A DNA stretch of 64,000 nt from an uncultured Oscillospiraceae bacterium. Its GTDB lineage: Bacteria > Bacillota > Clostridia > Oscillospirales > Oscillospiraceae. Location of the stretch: contig CAJUEU010000003.1 of NCBI GenBank assembly GCA_910585735.1, positions 1-64,000 on the forward strand, written 5' to 3'. A program made the position numbers and the translations under genes. The notes under the pieces were generated by a model. That model searched no databases, had not been told where the DNA came from, and saw nothing but the letters and a program-made list of their open reading frames with translations. This document shows positions 7,963 through 16,765 of this stretch, in pieces (within the stretch, counting starts at the first letter, position 1; each line of letters starts with the position of its first letter).

Positions 7963-9063
7963 ATGACGGAAATCATTTCGGTTCGGTTTCGCACCGGCGG
8001 AAAAGAATATTATTTTGATCCCAAAGGCATTAAGGTAAAGCTGGGGGATCAGGTCATCATCGAGACCGCCAAGGGTCCCGAATTCGGCACCTGCTGCCGG
8101 GGAAATTCCTTTGTGCCGGACGATAAGGTGGTCCAGCCTCTGCGCCCCATGCTCCGCCTGGCCACCGACCGGGACCGGGAAACCATAGAGCGCAACCGGC
8201 AGCGGGAAAAGGAAGCCTTTGACGTCTGCGAGGCCAAAATCGGTGAGTACGGCCTGGAGATGGAGCTGGTACGGTGTGAGTGCGCCTTTGACGGCAGCAA
8301 GCTCCTCTTCTTTTTCACCAGTGAGGGCCGGGTGGACTTCCGGGCGCTGGTGAAGGACCTGGCCTCCACCCTTCACAGTCGCATTGAGCTGAGGCAGATC
8401 GGCGTCCGGGACGAGACCAAGCTGGTGGGCGGTCTGGGGATCTGTGGCCGGCCATACTGCTGCAACGCCTTTTTGGAGCAGTTTCAGCCCGTCTCCATCA
8501 AGATGGCCAAGACCCAGGGGCTCTCTCTGAACCCCGCCAAGATCTCGGGGGCCTGCGGCCGGCTCATGTGCTGTTTGAAGTATGAGCAAGAGGCCTATGA
8601 AGACGCGGTGAAGCGGCTTCCCAAAAACGAGTCCTTTGTGGAGACCCCCGACGGAGCGGGCAACGTGTCCTCTGTTGACTTTCTCCGGGAGACCGTCACC
8701 GTCCGGCTGGAGGCCGCCCCAGAGGCCCCTCAGAAATATGCCGGAGAGGAGATCCGGGTGGTCCGCAGCGGCAAGGGCCGCCGGCCTGAGGGCTATGTGG
8801 CTCCACCTCCCCAGGAGCTGGAACAGCTTCGGAGGGTGACCCCCAAGCTGGTAAAACAGGAAAAGCCCGCCTCGGGCGGGGTGGAATCCCCCTACAGCCG
8901 GGGGGAGAATCCCCGGCGGGAGCCCCGGCCTTCCTCCAAGCAGGGCGGCGGGCCCCGACAGCAGGAAAAGCCCTCCCAGGAGGGCGGGCAGGGACAGCAC
9001 CGCAGCCGCCGGAAGCACAGCAAGGGCAGAGGCAAGAACCGCCAGGGCGGCCAGCAGGGCTAA
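7963..9063 (+). CDS. ricT: RicT/YaaT, PSP1-domain regulator of RNA maturation
   Basis: A 366-residue PSP1-domain protein. The cysteine-rich core is visible: GTCCRG near residue 40, then CGRPYCC and CGRLMCC (about 162-205); in the Bacillus RicAFT complex such cysteines bind 4Fe-4S clusters. RicT works with RicA and RicF in RNase Y-dependent mRNA processing, sporulation and competence. The last 70 residues or so are a basic, Gly/Gln/Arg-rich tail without predicted fold, longer than in Bacillus and plausibly RNA-binding. The ATG at 7963 follows GGAGG. RicA and RicF are not in this window. Confidence 0.9.
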   Translation: MTEIISVRFRTGGKEYYFDPKGIKVKLGDQVIIETAKGPEFGTCCRGNSFVPDDKVVQPLRPMLRLATDRDRETIERNRQREKEAFDVCEAKIGEYGLEMELVRCECAFDGSKLLFFFTSEGRVDFRALVKDLASTLHSRIELRQIGVRDETKLVGGLGICGRPYCCNAFLEQFQPVSIKMAKTQGLSLNPAKISGACGRLMCCLKYEQEAYEDAVKRLPKNESFVETPDGAGNVSSVDFLRETVTVRLEAAPEAPQKYAGEEIRVVRSGKGRRPEGYVAPPPQELEQLRRVTPKLVKQEKPASGGVESPYSRGENPRREPRPSSKQGGGPRQQEKPSQEGGQGQHRSRRKHSKGRGKNRQGGQQG

Positions 9064-9080
9064 AAAACAATATAAACGAC

Positions 9081-9118
9081 AAAAGTCCCGGATCTTTTGA
9101 ATAGATCCGGGACTTTTT
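9081..9118 (+). terminator. Intrinsic terminator after ricT
   Basis: A 15-base stem (AAAAGTCCCGGATCT with its complement) and a 7-base loop followed by T residues, 17 bases after the ricT stop. Confidence 0.9.
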
Positions 9119-9132
9119 CTTGAGAAAAGTGA

Positions 9133-9204
9133 CTCTCAATCGGAGAGCTCTCGGCAGCATAGCTGCCTCAATCGGAGGCTAAAAACCTGCCACCGGCAGG
9201 TTTT
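9133..9204. repeat. Tandem small-hairpin array, copy 1
   Basis: Four consecutive small palindromes: CTCTC/GAGAG and GCCTC/GAGGC, both with loop AATCG; between them GGCAGC-ATA-GCTGCC; finally AAAACCTGCC-ACC-GGCAGGTTTT (9182-9204), which ends where htrA ends and can act as its terminator. The last and the ATA-loop units recur at about 52.9 kb, and the last one also at 61.05 kb. Confidence 0.65.
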
Positions 9205-10533
9205 TTAACGCCCCGACCACCCAAAGTTGCCGAAGGGCCAGGAATAGCTACCCTGCTGTTGCTGCTGGCTGGACTGATAGTTCTGCTGGTACTCCTCCTG
9301 AAGGGCGTCCATCTCCCCGGTCCGCTGGAGGGTGTTCTCGTCCAGGGTGAGGGTAACGGTAAGCTCCTCCCCACCACGGTAGATCGAAAAGCTCAACTCG
9401 GCGCCCGCTTTATACTCCTTCACAACTGTCTGGAGCGCGGTGCTGGAGGCAATGTCATGCTCCCCCACGGCGGTAATAATGTCTCCCTCCTGGATCCCCG
9501 CTTTCTGCGCGCAGGAGCCCTCCAGCACAGCCTCTATATAGGCCCCCTGAGGGATCCCATAGCGGTAGGTGGCCTCTTCAGAGACATCGTTCATCAAAAT
9601 TCCCAGGCTGGGCTTGCCGGTAACATAGCCCTTTTCCATCAGGTCCTTTACCATATCCTTCACGTCGTTGATGGGAATGGCGAAGCCGATCCCCTCAATG
9701 GAAGCGCTGGAGGACGAGGAATTGGAGGAATACTTGGCGGTGGTGATGCCAATGACCTCCCCATACATGTTGAAAAGGGGACCTCCCGAATTGCCCGAGT
9801 TAATGGCCGTGTCGGTCTGAAGCATATTCATGATCTCCCCATTATCCATGGTAATGGAGCGGTCCCGGGCAGACACGTATCCCGAGGTGAAGGTAAAGGT
9901 CAGCTCGCCCAGGGGATTGCCGATGGCGCAGACCTGCTCGCCTACCACCAGGTTGTCCGAATCTCCAAGCTTTACCGGGGTGAGGCCGGTGGCCTGGATC
10001 TTCAGTACGGCGATATCGTTGGCCTCCTCGCCGCCGATGAGCTCCGCGTCATAGGTCTTGCCGTCGGCAAAGGCTACCTGGATGGCGGTAGCTCCCTTGA
10101 TAACATGGTAGTTGGTCAAAATATACCCGTCGGAGGAGATGACAAAGCCCGAGCCGGCCGCCGCTCCCCGGACCTTCTGCCCCCAGTAGTTGGTGGTCAC
10201 CAACTCGGTGGTGATACCCACGCAGGAGTCTACCATGGAAGCGTAGACTTGGGCCCCTGTCATGGGCTCTTCGGTGTGAATATTGGCCAAGTCCACCGCC
10301 ACAGGAACATGGGTTCCTTCAAAAAGAGTGGTGGTATTCCCGGAAAGGGCAGGGATATTGCGGACCGCCAAACCGCCCCCAAGGCCGCCCAGCAATGCGC
10401 AGATCAGGCCGAAGGCAACGAACCCAGCCCCCTTTACCTTTTTCTTTTTGGGGGGCTCCGCCTCCGCGGGGGGCTGGACGGGTTCAAGCTCAACGGGCTC
10501 CGGCTGAAAATTGTTGTAATCGTTATAATACAT
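9205..10533 (-). CDS. htrA: HtrA/DegP-like S1C serine protease, membrane-anchored
   Basis: A 442-residue envelope protease: Pro/Glu-rich cytoplasmic N-terminus, one membrane helix (about 36-58), trypsin-like domain with H143 (TNYHV), D173 (NDIAVLKI) and S249 (NSGNSGGPL), then one PDZ domain (about 320-410) and a Gln-rich tail. It is expected to act on misfolded proteins outside the membrane. It stands alone between ytvI and ricT; the minus-strand hairpin at 9182-9204 follows its stop directly. Confidence 0.94.
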   Translation of the reverse strand: MYYNDYNNFQPEPVELEPVQPPAEAEPPKKKKVKGAGFVAFGLICALLGGLGGGLAVRNIPALSGNTTTLFEGTHVPVAVDLANIHTEEPMTGAQVYASMVDSCVGITTELVTTNYWGQKVRGAAAGSGFVISSDGYILTNYHVIKGATAIQVAFADGKTYDAELIGGEEANDIAVLKIQATGLTPVKLGDSDNLVVGEQVCAIGNPLGELTFTFTSGYVSARDRSITMDNGEIMNMLQTDTAINSGNSGGPLFNMYGEVIGITTAKYSSNSSSSSASIEGIGFAIPINDVKDMVKDLMEKGYVTGKPSLGILMNDVSEEATYRYGIPQGAYIEAVLEGSCAQKAGIQEGDIITAVGEHDIASSTALQTVVKEYKAGAELSFSIYRGGEELTVTLTLDENTLQRTGEMDALQEEYQQNYQSSQQQQQGSYSWPFGNFGWSGR

Positions 10534-10645
10534 GGTTTTCCGCTCCTTTTGTCATAGGTTCTCCTGGAACAAATCATACAATACCCTGAAAATATGTCCA
10601 AAACATGAAAAATCCTGGGGAATTTTTTGAATTCAGCCGGGTTTT

Positions 10646-11812
10646 TTATGAACTTTTATCCCCGCTCTCCCCGCCGCCCTTCAAAATGGCGGTCAGATCC
10701 CGCCCGGCCAGCCGCAGGTCGGCCAGGGCGTCATCCATCACCCCGGAGCGCACCACATTCCGTACCACCAGGCAGACCACGGGACCTAAGATCATGCCGG
10801 GCACCCCGGCCAGCTTCATGCCCACATAGACGCTGATAAGGGAGGTAAGAGGAGCCAGACCGGTCTGGTTTCCCAGGATCTTGGGCTCTCCCAGCTGCCG
10901 GAAAAGGACCACCAGACCCCATACCGCCATGAGCCCCAGGGCATGGCGGAAATTGCCGGTAAGGAGGTCCACTGCCGCCCAGGGCACCATAGCCGTACCC
11001 GAGCCAATGATGGGGATAAAGTCCAGCACCGCCAGGCCCAGGGCCAACAGCAGGGCGTAGGGCTGGTGGATCAGAAAGAAGCCTCCCGCCAAAATGAAAA
11101 ATACCCCCACTGAAAGGAGAAATTCCGCCTTGATATAACCGCCGAAGCCGGCGGTCACCGCCCGCTTGATAATAGAGAGAAGGATCCGAAGGCCCTGGGG
11201 CAGACGGTCGGCCACCGAGGCCTTGAGCCGGGGATAATCGGACATAAGAAAGTAAGAGGCCATTACAAAGGCTACCGAGGCTACGGCAAAGGAGGGAAGC
11301 CCCCGGGCCACCCCGGCGGCCCAATCCATCACGTGGGCCAGTATCTGGGGCATGACGGTCCCTAGCCAGGCAAACAGGCGGGAGATCAGGCTGTTTACCA
11401 CCTCCTGAGCCGCCATGGGAAGAAGCTCCAGCCATTTGGCAAGCAAAAGTCCCACGCTGTCGGCCGTAGCCTCCAGAGAGGTCAGGATAGACTCCCAGCT
11501 CCCGGCAAAAGAGACCAACTCCCGAAGGGTCCCGGCGGCAAGTCCCCAGAGGAGGGCCCCCAGGGCCACTATGACCAAAATGAGGACCGTCATGGCACAG
11601 AGCCATCGGGGCAGCCTGGTTCGTTTATGGACCCAGCGGACGGCGGGGGAGAGCATCCAGGCGCACAGGCCCGCCAGCAAGAAAGGAGTAAAGAGGGCAA
11701 AAAAGGTGGGGCCCAGCCGGACCACTGCCAGGAGAAAAATCAGGGTCAAAACCAGCCGCAGGCCCAGCCGAAGCCACAGCCGCCCCCGCTCCCGCCAGGA
11801 AAGCTCACACAT
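10646..11812 (-). CDS. ytvI: YtvI-type sporulation integral membrane protein (AI-2E transporter family)
   Basis: A 388-residue polytopic protein of the AI-2E/PerM family. About eight membrane segments are visible; the central SDYPRLK segment and the region DFIPIIGSGTAMVPWA are typical of the YtvI branch, which is tied to sporulation in Firmicutes. Transport of any specific substrate is not established for this branch. Single gene, no close co-directional partner upstream. Confidence 0.85.
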   Translation of the reverse strand: MCELSWRERGRLWLRLGLRLVLTLIFLLAVVRLGPTFFALFTPFLLAGLCAWMLSPAVRWVHKRTRLPRWLCAMTVLILVIVALGALLWGLAAGTLRELVSFAGSWESILTSLEATADSVGLLLAKWLELLPMAAQEVVNSLISRLFAWLGTVMPQILAHVMDWAAGVARGLPSFAVASVAFVMASYFLMSDYPRLKASVADRLPQGLRILLSIIKRAVTAGFGGYIKAEFLLSVGVFFILAGGFFLIHQPYALLLALGLAVLDFIPIIGSGTAMVPWAAVDLLTGNFRHALGLMAVWGLVVLFRQLGEPKILGNQTGLAPLTSLISVYVGMKLAGVPGMILGPVVCLVVRNVVRSGVMDDALADLRLAGRDLTAILKGGGESGDKSS

Positions 11813-11962
11813 ATTCAGGATCTCCTTTGTTTAACATTTTAATACCGCTATTGTACCACGCTCATTGAGAAAAAAAAGAAATTTTTGTAAATCTTCCCGA
11901 TTTCTTTCCCAAAATATAAAAGCTCCCCTTTAAAAAGAGAAGTATCATGGCAAAGCCATTAC

Positions 11963-12030
11963 AGCGTCGATTGACCAGGGCAAATACGGTTTCGGCCCTT
12001 TTGGACGTGCTTCCCTGGTCAATCGACGCT
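11963..12030. repeat. 18-bp perfect inverted repeat in the ytvI-jag spacer
   Basis: Arms AGCGTCGATTGACCAGGG (11963-11980) and the exact complement (12013-12030) enclose a 32-base spacer. There is no T-run, so it is not a simple terminator. The 349-base spacer 11813-12161 otherwise holds only the jag-operon terminator and AT-rich sequence likely to include the ytvI promoter. A 70-codon minus-strand frame crosses the repeat but has no recognisable protein features. Confidence 0.6.
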
Positions 12031-12120
12031 ATCAGAAGACGTTTTGTGGGATGATAAGCCTGCACAGACTTCACTTCCTCAAAAAAGAGTCTAAACAGAG
12101 GAAAAAGCTTTTGTGGAAAT

Positions 12121-12150
12121 AAAAACCGCCGGCATATTGCCGGCGGTTTG
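12121..12150 (-). terminator. Terminator of the rpmH-jag operon
   Basis: Minus-strand stem AAACCGCCGGC/GCCGGCGGTTT followed by T residues, just after the jag stop. Confidence 0.85.
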
Positions 12151-12161
12151 GTCGCTTTTCT

Positions 12162-12935
12162 TCAGCGGTTTTCTCCGGGGGAATAAGCCACCACCGTGCG
12201 GCGGTTGGGCTCGGTCCCAATGGAGTAGGTGGTGATATCGGCCCGGCCCTGGAGCGCGGTATGGATCACGTGGCGCTCATAGGCGTTCATAGGCTCCAGG
12301 GTCATGTTCCGGCGAAGCCGGAGCACCTTGTCGGCCACCCGGTTGGCCATCCGCTCCAGGGATTCTTCCCGCTTGGCCCGGTAGCCCTCGGCGTCGATGC
12401 GGACACGGATACGCTTGCCCTCGCCCTTGTTCACGGCATAGCCGGTAAGCTGCTGAATGGCGTCCAGAGTCTCGCCCCGGTGGCCAATGACCTGGCCCAG
12501 GCCCTGGCCCACCAGCTCCACCAGATAGTTGCCCTCCTCGTCCACGCTGACCTGAGGCTGGGCAGCCACCTCCATCCGCTCCAGCAGCCCGGCAAGGAAC
12601 TCCACGATCTTTTCCGCCTTCTCATCTCCGGCGGGAGCGGGGGTTCCCCTGGACGCCACAGGCGCAGGAGTCTCCTCCTCGTGGGGGACGGGCTCCCTCA
12701 TGGGAGCTGGCTCGGGCATCTTCTCGACCGTAGGGGCAGGGACCTCCTCGGGCTCGTCAGGAGCCTCAAAGGTCACCCTCACCTTGGCGGGGGTGCCGCC
12801 GATCCCCAAAAAGCCGGACTTTGCCAGCTCCAGCACCTCCACCGAAACCTCCTCCCGGGAAAGACCCAGCTTCTCCAACGCGGCGGCAATGGCCGCGTCC
12901 TCATTTTTCCCCGTAAATTCCATTGATTTCTGCAT
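12162..12935 (-). CDS. jag: RNA-binding protein Jag/KhpB
   Basis: A 257-residue protein with the Jag N-terminal domain (about 3-55), a Pro/Glu-rich linker (about 60-105), a KH domain with GQVIGHRGETLDAIQ (about 145-165) and a C-terminal R3H domain (about 195-252; NAYERHVIH). KhpB binds many RNAs with KhpA and affects cell division and sporulation. It follows yidC by 25 bases, the standard order left of Firmicutes origins. Confidence 0.94.
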   Translation of the reverse strand: MQKSMEFTGKNEDAAIAAALEKLGLSREEVSVEVLELAKSGFLGIGGTPAKVRVTFEAPDEPEEVPAPTVEKMPEPAPMREPVPHEEETPAPVASRGTPAPAGDEKAEKIVEFLAGLLERMEVAAQPQVSVDEEGNYLVELVGQGLGQVIGHRGETLDAIQQLTGYAVNKGEGKRIRVRIDAEGYRAKREESLERMANRVADKVLRLRRNMTLEPMNAYERHVIHTALQGRADITTYSIGTEPNRRTVVAYSPGENR

Positions 12936-12960
12936 GGTATCTGTTTCTCCTTTCCCGAAA

Positions 12961-14145
12961 TTATTCCTTGCTCTCGTCCTCTCCGGGCTCCTGTGGATCC
13001 TCTTCGGCAGGGGCCTTGGGGCTGGGATCAGTATAGGGGGTCACGCCGCCGTACCGCTCCGGGTCGTAGGCCCGGCCCCGGGCATACTGACGCATACCCT
13101 CCCGGGCGGCGTCACGCTGCTCGGGAGTCATTTTGTCCTCTGCGGCGGCAGGCTGCTTCTTTCCCTTGTTCTTTTTGGCCTCCTCGGCCTCCCGGGCCTT
13201 ACGCTCTGCCTTCTCCCGGCGAAGGCGCTTCTCCTCCTCCTTGGCCTCAATCTCCATGAGACGGGCCCGCTCGGCGGCCTTTTCATAGTCCTTCTTCAGC
13301 ATTCTGCCGCAGATGATCTCCTGAATGGTGGAGAACACGCTGTTGGCAATGATGTAAAGACCCATCGCGCCGGGCATAATAAAGCCGAACCAAAGCATCA
13401 TCAAAGGACTCATGAGCATCATCATTTTGTTCTGGGCGGCAGCCTGTTGGTTCTGGTTGCCCATCTGGTTGGTCTTCTGCATGATCACCGAGCTCAAAAG
13501 GGAGGTAACGGCGCAGAGGACCACAATGAGCAGCAGGCCTATGGCGCTCCAGGTGATCCCGCCCTCCCAGAATCTGAGCTGGGGGGTAGCCGACAGGTCG
13601 ATGCCCAGAAAGTTGAAGTTAATGCCGTAGATAGTAGCTTCAGGGGCGGCGGCCTGGGCAGTGCTGAGCAGCCCGGGGTCTGTGTAGAAGTGGGACACCA
13701 TGTCGATCTCAGGGTAGCCGGCACTCAGAGTCAGCCCGGCGTTCTTTACCGCCTCGGTGACGGCGTTGATCACCGGCTCGGCCAGGCCCAGCCAGTACTT
13801 CAGGGGCCGGCGGACCACAGCGAAGATGGGGAAGAGGATGAGGATCGGCAGGAAGGACCACAGACAGCCTCCTCCCATGCTGACACCCTCCCGCTCATAG
13901 AGCTTCTGGACCTCCTCCTGGTACTTCTGCTGGTTGTTTGCGTACTGCTTTTGGAGCTTCTGCTGCTCTCCCGAGAGCATGTTCATCTGGATCATGCTCT
14001 TCTTCCCCTTCAGGGACAAGGGAAAGAGAATGACCTTGATGGCCAGGGAAAACAGGATGATGGCAATACCGTAATTGCTGAAAATGCTGTAAAACAGCTT
14101 CAGAATAGCGGTAAAAGGTACCATCAGGTAATACCAAATATCCAT
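12961..14145 (-). CDS. yidC: Membrane protein insertase YidC
   Basis: A 394-residue Oxa1-type insertase: five membrane segments in the first 280 residues and, after them, a charged helical region (about 285-345) and a tail rich in Glu, Pro and Lys expected in the cytoplasm, where it could contact ribosomes. The hydrophilic loop between the first two helices carries basic residues as usual. It lies between yidD and jag in the ribosomal-protein/insertase operon. Confidence 0.95.
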   Translation of the reverse strand: MDIWYYLMVPFTAILKLFYSIFSNYGIAIILFSLAIKVILFPLSLKGKKSMIQMNMLSGEQQKLQKQYANNQQKYQEEVQKLYEREGVSMGGGCLWSFLPILILFPIFAVVRRPLKYWLGLAEPVINAVTEAVKNAGLTLSAGYPEIDMVSHFYTDPGLLSTAQAAAPEATIYGINFNFLGIDLSATPQLRFWEGGITWSAIGLLLIVVLCAVTSLLSSVIMQKTNQMGNQNQQAAAQNKMMMLMSPLMMLWFGFIMPGAMGLYIIANSVFSTIQEIICGRMLKKDYEKAAERARLMEIEAKEEEKRLRREKAERKAREAEEAKKNKGKKQPAAAEDKMTPEQRDAAREGMRQYARGRAYDPERYGGVTPYTDPSPKAPAEEDPQEPGEDESKE

Positions 14146-14165
14146 TGTATGGCCTCCAAAAATTT

Positions 14166-14384
14166 TTATGGAACGGGGTCGTACTCGATGTGATCCTGTT
14201 TATGAAAGGGCTGGCATTTCAAAAACCGGCGGAAAAAAAGCCATCCTCCCTTACAGACGCCGTATTTTTCCACCGCCTCCAGGGCATAGGCCGAGCAGGT
14301 GGGGATAAACCGGCAGCAGTTGGGACGGTTGGGGGAAATACGCTTTCGATAAAAGCGAATACACCACAGGACGACCCGCTTCAC
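14166..14384 (-). CDS. yidD: YidD membrane-protein insertion efficiency factor
   Basis: A 72-residue protein with the family signature (FYRKRISPNRPNCCRFIPTC, then SAYALEAVEKYG). It has a GTG start at 14384 that shares GTGA with the rnpA stop, preceded by GGAGGGG. YidD is thought to aid YidC-dependent insertion. The longer ATG frame upstream lies wholly inside rnpA and was rejected. Confidence 0.93.
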   Translation of the reverse strand: MKRVVLWCIRFYRKRISPNRPNCCRFIPTCSAYALEAVEKYGVCKGGWLFFRRFLKCQPFHKQDHIEYDPVP

Positions 14385-14731
14385 GGCTTGTCCCCTCCCT
14401 TGCGCACTCCCAGCTTGTCCAATGCCCGGAGAAGGTCCTTTTCCAGCTGACGGTAGGGCACATGGGCAGACTTTACCCGGGCCACCACCACCAGGTCCCA
14501 TCCGGGAAGCATTTGTTCCTCATGGATGCGGTAAGCCTCCCGCAGGCGGCGGCGTACCTTGTTCCGGCGGACCGCTTTTCCTACCTTGGTGCCTACGGTA
14601 AAGCCCAGGCGGCTCCGTTTAGAGCCGTTGGGCCGGGCATAGACCGCCATAGTGGGAAAGACTGCGGTTTTTCCTTTGGCGTACAGGCGGCGAAACAGAT
14701 GCTTTTCCTTCATGGAAATGGTATGCTTCAT
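14381..14731 (-). CDS. rnpA: Ribonuclease P protein component
   Basis: A 116-residue basic protein; the RNR motif region is visible as GFTVGTKVGKAVRRNKVRR. It pairs with RNase P RNA to mature tRNA 5' ends. The ATG at 14731 follows GGAAGGAAG; a start 19 codons earlier lacks a ribosome site and is not conserved. Four-base overlap with yidD. Confidence 0.94.
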   Translation of the reverse strand: MKHTISMKEKHLFRRLYAKGKTAVFPTMAVYARPNGSKRSRLGFTVGTKVGKAVRRNKVRRRLREAYRIHEEQMLPGWDLVVVARVKSAHVPYRQLEKDLLRALDKLGVRKGGDKP

Positions 14732-14850
14732 CTGTTTCTTCCTTCCTTTCCCTTCCGCGGGACAGTATTCCGCTTTCTCTTGATGCACCGCAAGGGCGGT
14801 AGATCATCCACCGCCCTGCTGAAAACCCTTATTTTATTCCAGGACCCATC

Positions 14851-14997
14851 TCAGTAGGACAGACGGGCACGGCCGGCGCGGCGGCGGCGGGCAAGCACCT
14901 TGCGGCCGTTGGCGGTGGCCATTCGCTTACGGAAGCCATGGACCTTCTGGCGCTGGCGCTTCTTGGGCTGGTAGGTACAACCCTTCATCTTCTGCAT
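14851..14997 (-). CDS. rpmH: 50S ribosomal protein L34
   Basis: A 48-residue, highly basic protein with the L34 core [19 protein letters not shown]. The ATG at 14997 lies nine bases after AGGAGG; the second ATG (14988), which matches the usual 44-45 residue length, is 18 bases from it, so the longer form is preferred. First gene of the operon, transcribed away from dnaA. Confidence 0.93.
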   Translation of the reverse strand: MQKMKGCTYQPKKRQRQKVHGFRKRMATANGRKVLARRRRAGRARLSY

Positions 14998-15317
14998 AAC
15001 CTTACACCTCCTGCAAATATTTCGGCGGAAAAACCGCCCCCACAACGTCTGCTTTCACAGACGCGGTCGATGAAATTTTCTCCTTTTGGCAAACGGCGAA
15101 CAAGGGGATTATACAACGAAGCAAAAATGCTTGCTCACAAGGACATTTTTGCGAGGCCGTCAATCCCGCAGCCCCGCACAGCGGGGAGGGCGACAGCCCG
15201 TCGCGCTTGCCACGCAAGAGCGACCTGCGGACTATTATATCGGAAAAGGCCCTCAGCGTCAACCATCTTTTTTCCCGCGCTCTGGGCTTTTACTATATCT
15301 TGTGATTCCCAAATTTT
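14998..15317. other. rpmH-dnaA spacer, left part of oriC region
   Basis: No convincing gene. A minus-strand TATAAT near 15110 probably belongs to the rpmH promoter. The centre (15160-15235) is a GC-rich patch of short palindromes (for example CCCCGC-ACA-GCGGGG) that looks inserted into the AT-rich origin spacer; an 86-codon minus-strand frame across it has no ribosome site or family features. Confidence 0.5.
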
Positions 15318-15350
15318 TTATCCACAAAACCAACCTCTTTTTGTGGAAAA
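15318..15350. other. oriC: DnaA boxes upstream of dnaA (oriC)
   Basis: TTATCCACA at 15318-15326 is a perfect DnaA box; TGTGGAAAA at 15342-15350 is the reverse complement of TTTTCCACA, also within the TTWTNCACA consensus. They lie about 100 bases upstream of dnaA in AT-rich DNA. Confidence 0.8.
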
Positions 15351-15442
15351 ATTTTTGAAAAAAGTGGGGTAATTCATTGCCTTGGCCGGTCTTTTTTGTT
15401 ATAATATAAGGAGTGAAAAAAGATAGAAATGAGGAGAGTTTC

Positions 15443-16765
15443 ATGAGCGCCAATTCTGCCGCCGAGATCTGGAAGCGGGTACTGACCCTGATGGAGGGAG
15501 AGCTGACCGCCACCACCCTGAGCACTTGGTTCGACGAGACCGAGGCCATTGAGCTGGACGCCTCCCGGCTGGTCCTTTACACCCCCTCTGATTTTAAAAA
15601 GGATATTATCACCACCCGGTATATTCCCCACATTCAAAAAGCTTTGAAGGAGCTTTTTTCCGCCGATATGGAGGTGACCGTGCTGGGAGAGGGGGAACTG
15701 GAGCAGCGAAGCGGCCAGGATGAGGATTCCTTTTTGCCCGGGACTGAGGCCTACACCTTCGACACCTTTGTGGTGGGATCCTCCAACAAATTCGCTTACG
15801 CCGCCGCCAAAGCAGTGGCCGACGCCCCGGGAAAGCCCAAGGGCTACAATCCCCTCTTTCTCTATGGGGAATCCGGCCTGGGCAAGACCCACCTTCTGTA
15901 CGCCATCGCCCATGCCATTCACGCCCAGAATCCGAACTATCGGATCGTCTATATCAAGGGGGACGCCTTTACCAACGAGCTCATTGCCGCCATCCGGGAG
16001 GGCAAAAATCAGGAGTTTCGGGATAAGTACCGGCAGGCCGACGTATTTTTGATGGACGACGTGCAGTTCATCGCCGGCCGGGAATCCTCCCAGGAAGAAA
16101 TGTTCCACACCTTCAACTCCCTCTATGAGGAAGGCAAGCAGATCGTCTTTACCGCCGACCGGCCTCCCAAGGAGATGCTTCGGTTAGACGACCGGCTCAA
16201 GACCCGGTTTGAATGGGGTCTTCCCGTGGACATCCAGCCCCCGGATTATGAGACAAGAGTGGCCATCATCAAAAATAAGGCCATTGCCCGGGGCATCGTT
16301 CTTCCCGACCCTGTTCTTCGGTATGTGGCCGAGAACATCACAGCCAACGTGCGGCAGATCGAGGGCACAGTAAACAAGATCCTGGCTTTCCAGGACCTGA
16401 TGGGACAGCAGGTGGACGTGGACACCGTGACCCGGGCGGTACGGGACATGTTCAAGGATAAGGCTGATTTTCTTCCCACTCCTGATGTGATCATTGAAGA
16501 AGTCGCCAAGTTCTATCATATTCCTTCCCACGAGATCAAAGGGAAATCCCGGACCAAGGATATTGTACTGGCCCGGCAGGTGGCTATGTATGAGATCCGG
16601 CGAATGACCACTCTTTCCCTTCAGGAGATCGGCGAGGCCTTTTCCCGGGACCATACCACGGTCATGCACTCTATTGAGCGTATCGAAAACATGGATAAGA
16701 AATCCCCTGAGATGGCTGAGATCCTGAAGGACATTAACGCCAATATCAACGCGAGATATGAATAG
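15443..16765 (+). CDS. dnaA: Chromosomal replication initiator DnaA
   Basis: A 440-residue initiator: N-terminal domain I (IWKRVLTLMEG), AAA+ domain with Walker A GESGLGKTHL and Walker B FLMDDVQF, and the C-terminal DNA-binding domain signature SLQEIGEAFSRDHTTVMHS. It binds the boxes on both sides of its gene and opens the origin. The ATG at 15443 follows GAGGAG; an upstream ATG in the same frame lacks a good site. First gene of the plus-strand replication cluster. Confidence 0.97.
   Translation: MSANSAAEIWKRVLTLMEGELTATTLSTWFDETEAIELDASRLVLYTPSDFKKDIITTRYIPHIQKALKELFSADMEVTVLGEGELEQRSGQDEDSFLPGTEAYTFDTFVVGSSNKFAYAAAKAVADAPGKPKGYNPLFLYGESGLGKTHLLYAIAHAIHAQNPNYRIVYIKGDAFTNELIAAIREGKNQEFRDKYRQADVFLMDDVQFIAGRESSQEEMFHTFNSLYEEGKQIVFTADRPPKEMLRLDDRLKTRFEWGLPVDIQPPDYETRVAIIKNKAIARGIVLPDPVLRYVAENITANVRQIEGTVNKILAFQDLMGQQVDVDTVTRAVRDMFKDKADFLPTPDVIIEEVAKFYHIPSHEIKGKSRTKDIVLARQVAMYEIRRMTTLSLQEIGEAFSRDHTTVMHSIERIENMDKKSPEMAEILKDINANINARYE

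Noticed and set aside
15002..15262. 86-codon minus-strand frame in the oriC spacer
   Set aside because: No ribosome site, and composed of repeat DNA around the rpmH ribosome site.
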